From Burkholderia arboris (GTDB lineage: Bacteria > Pseudomonadota > Gammaproteobacteria > Burkholderiales > Burkholderiaceae): a DNA stretch of 33,956 nucleotides. Positions within the stretch are counted from its first letter, which is position 1. The number at the start of each line of letters is the position of its first letter. Position numbers and translations under genes: made by a program. The notes beneath the pieces are model-generated. The model did no database searches. It was not told where the DNA came from and saw only the letters and a program-made list of their open reading frames with translations. Below, piece after piece: positions 32,990 to 33,956 of this stretch. Location of the stretch: the NCBI RefSeq assembly GCF_902499125.1, contig NZ_CABVPX010000054.1:1-33956 (forward strand). Reading direction: 5' to 3'.

Positions 32990-33424
32990 CTAATCGGCAC
33001 CCGCGATGCCGGCCACCGGCTCGGCAAAATCGTCGGACGGCACGCGTGGCGACGGCGGCTCCGGCAGCGGCGGTTGCGCAAGCATCCGCTGCAGCTGGCC
33101 GCGCACCCGTTCCCACGCGCCGGCCGCGTAGTCGGGCTGGCCCGCCGCCCACGCCTGCGCCAGATCGAACACGCGTTCGACCGTCGCACCGCAGTAGGTC
33201 AGGCCCGAGCCGTCGTCCTGCGCGGCATCGCGCAGCCGTTCGTCGAGCCACTCGGCCAGCCACGGCATCTCGGCCGCGGCCGAATCTGCATACGCCTCCA
33301 GCGCGGCACGCGCGTGGCGGTCCTGTTGCGGATCGAGCTCGATCCGGCTCAATTCCGATCTGCGCGCGGGCGCAATGCTTTCCGCTCCGGACGGACTTCG
33401 AAGGGTCCCTGGTCTGAAGGACAT
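32990..33424 (-). CDS. Uncharacterised 144-residue protein
   Basis: This soluble protein is rich in Ala, Arg, Asp and Pro, with no signal peptide or membrane segment. It has a disordered-looking N-terminus (about residues 1-30) and a helical middle (HARAALEAYADSAAAEMPWL, AEWLDERLRDAAQ, ATVERVFDLAQAWAAGQ). The C-terminus is Pro-rich (PPLPEPPSPRVPSDDFAEP). GGGGAGAGGAC immediately precedes ATG 33424 and supports the start over upstream ATGs. A minus-strand TATACT (33530-33535) could be its -10. I do not recognise a family. It is possibly limited to Burkholderia, which a search would settle. Confidence 0.7.
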   Translation of the reverse strand: MSFRPGTLRSPSGAESIAPARRSELSRIELDPQQDRHARAALEAYADSAAAEMPWLAEWLDERLRDAAQDDGSGLTYCGATVERVFDLAQAWAAGQPDYAAGAWERVRGQLQRMLAQPPLPEPPSPRVPSDDFAEPVAGIAGAD

Positions 33425-33621
33425 GTCCTCTCCCCGTTGTACGACGGTAGCGTCAGGCATGGCCCCCGTGCCCGCCTTGCGACGTACCGTGGCCGGCGCC
33501 TCCGCTGGGAGCGGACGACCGGCCGGGTCAGTATACGCAGCCCGTCGCATGGCGAGGTTTAAGAATTGTCAGAGAGGCCCGGCCAGCGCGCGGGCGCGCG
33601 GCATGACGGGCGATGCGGCCG

Positions 33622-33849
33622 TCAGCGGCGGCGCATCAGGAACACGAAGGTTTTGTCCTGCGTCGTCGATTCGACGATTTCGTTGCCGGTCTGCTTCGCG
33701 AACGCGGCGAAATCGCGCTGCGAGCCCGGATCGGTCGCAAGCACCTTGAGGATCTGTCCGCTTTCCATATCGGCGAGCGCTTTCTTGGCACGCAGGATCG
33801 GCAACGGGCAATTGAGCCCGCGCGCATCCACTTCCTTGTGAATCTGCAT
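33622..33849 (-). CDS. TusA-family sulfur carrier protein
   Basis: This 75-residue cytoplasmic protein has the TusA/SirA signature DARGLNCPLPILRAKKAL, with the active Cys14 in the CPxP motif. TusA-like proteins accept persulfide sulfur and relay it, for example for tRNA 2-thiouridine or molybdenum cofactor. The length matches the family. ATG 33849 fits the family start; an ATG at 33882 would add eleven residues and has no ribosome site. The exact partner cannot be told from this window, so I give no gene symbol. Confidence 0.92.
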   Translation of the reverse strand: MQIHKEVDARGLNCPLPILRAKKALADMESGQILKVLATDPGSQRDFAAFAKQTGNEIVESTTQDKTFVFLMRRR

Positions 33850-33956
33850 CGGCTTTCGACCTTCGAATGACGCGCCACACATGGCGCGGGAGGAAGCCGC
33901 GATTTTACCGCAGCGCCGCCGCGCCTGCCCGGGCCGCCCGCGGCCCGCGGCCCGGC

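Noticed and set aside
33560..33605. GC-rich short repeats after the TusA gene as a possible terminator
   Set aside because: Alternating GCGC tracts can fold many ways and there is no U tract, so I do not call it.
1..33956. Prophage, insertion sequence, CRISPR array or tRNA-borne island
   Set aside because: No transposase, integrase, regular spacer repeats, tRNA or terminal inverted repeats were seen; composition is even across the window.

Overview
The window looks like the main chromosome of a Burkholderia species, probably of the Burkholderia cepacia complex. The evidence is very high GC with GC-rich third codon positions, long antisense shadow frames, and Burkholderia-type products and gene pairs (wrbA followed by a DUF2069 gene, an MFS-PlsC fusion, a fusaric-acid-type efflux operon with its LysR gene). 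The genus call is inference from gene content. I saw no tRNA, rRNA, CRISPR array, insertion sequence, phage gene or integration site, so this reads as ordinary core chromosome.

Layout. Positions 1-77 hold the tail of an unidentified gene and its terminator. 225-4113 (minus) holds aroC, an MFS/PlsC lysophospholipid transporter-acyltransferase fusion and a two-CBS-domain protein. 4271-4588 is a DUF962/Mpo1-like membrane protein. 4605-5936 (minus) is a YihY/BrkB membrane protein with a well-supported TTG start. 6082-9387 (plus) is a tight run: a WrbA-type quinone reductase, a DUF2069 protein, an FAD-linked oxidase and a metallophosphoesterase. A 50-residue membrane protein follows on the minus strand.

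9716-15699 is a LysR regulator divergent from a four-gene tripartite efflux operon: outer-membrane lipoprotein, FUSC inner-membrane protein, DUF1656 peptide and HlyD-type adaptor. A T-N11-A dyad lies between the two transcription units. 15736-16764 is a lone EpsG/Wzy-like membrane protein. 16954-18627 is a chemoreceptor preceded by a sequence resembling a flagellar sigma-28 promoter. 19030-20268 is an Fsr-like MFS exporter. 20335-23492 (minus) is uvrD overlapping an MTA/SAH-nucleosidase-family gene. valS and galU follow on the plus strand.

27609-32721 (minus) appears to be a four-gene envelope-sensing operon: an OmpR-type response regulator, a secreted LysM-FecR protein, a CHASE2-PAS histidine kinase and a DUF4136 lipoprotein. 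The first two genes overlap by four bases and the remaining gaps are 10 and 37 bases. This is the most interesting unit here, because its FecR domain sits with a two-component system and not with an ECF sigma factor and TonB receptor. The right edge holds an uncharacterised 144-residue protein and a TusA-family sulfur carrier.
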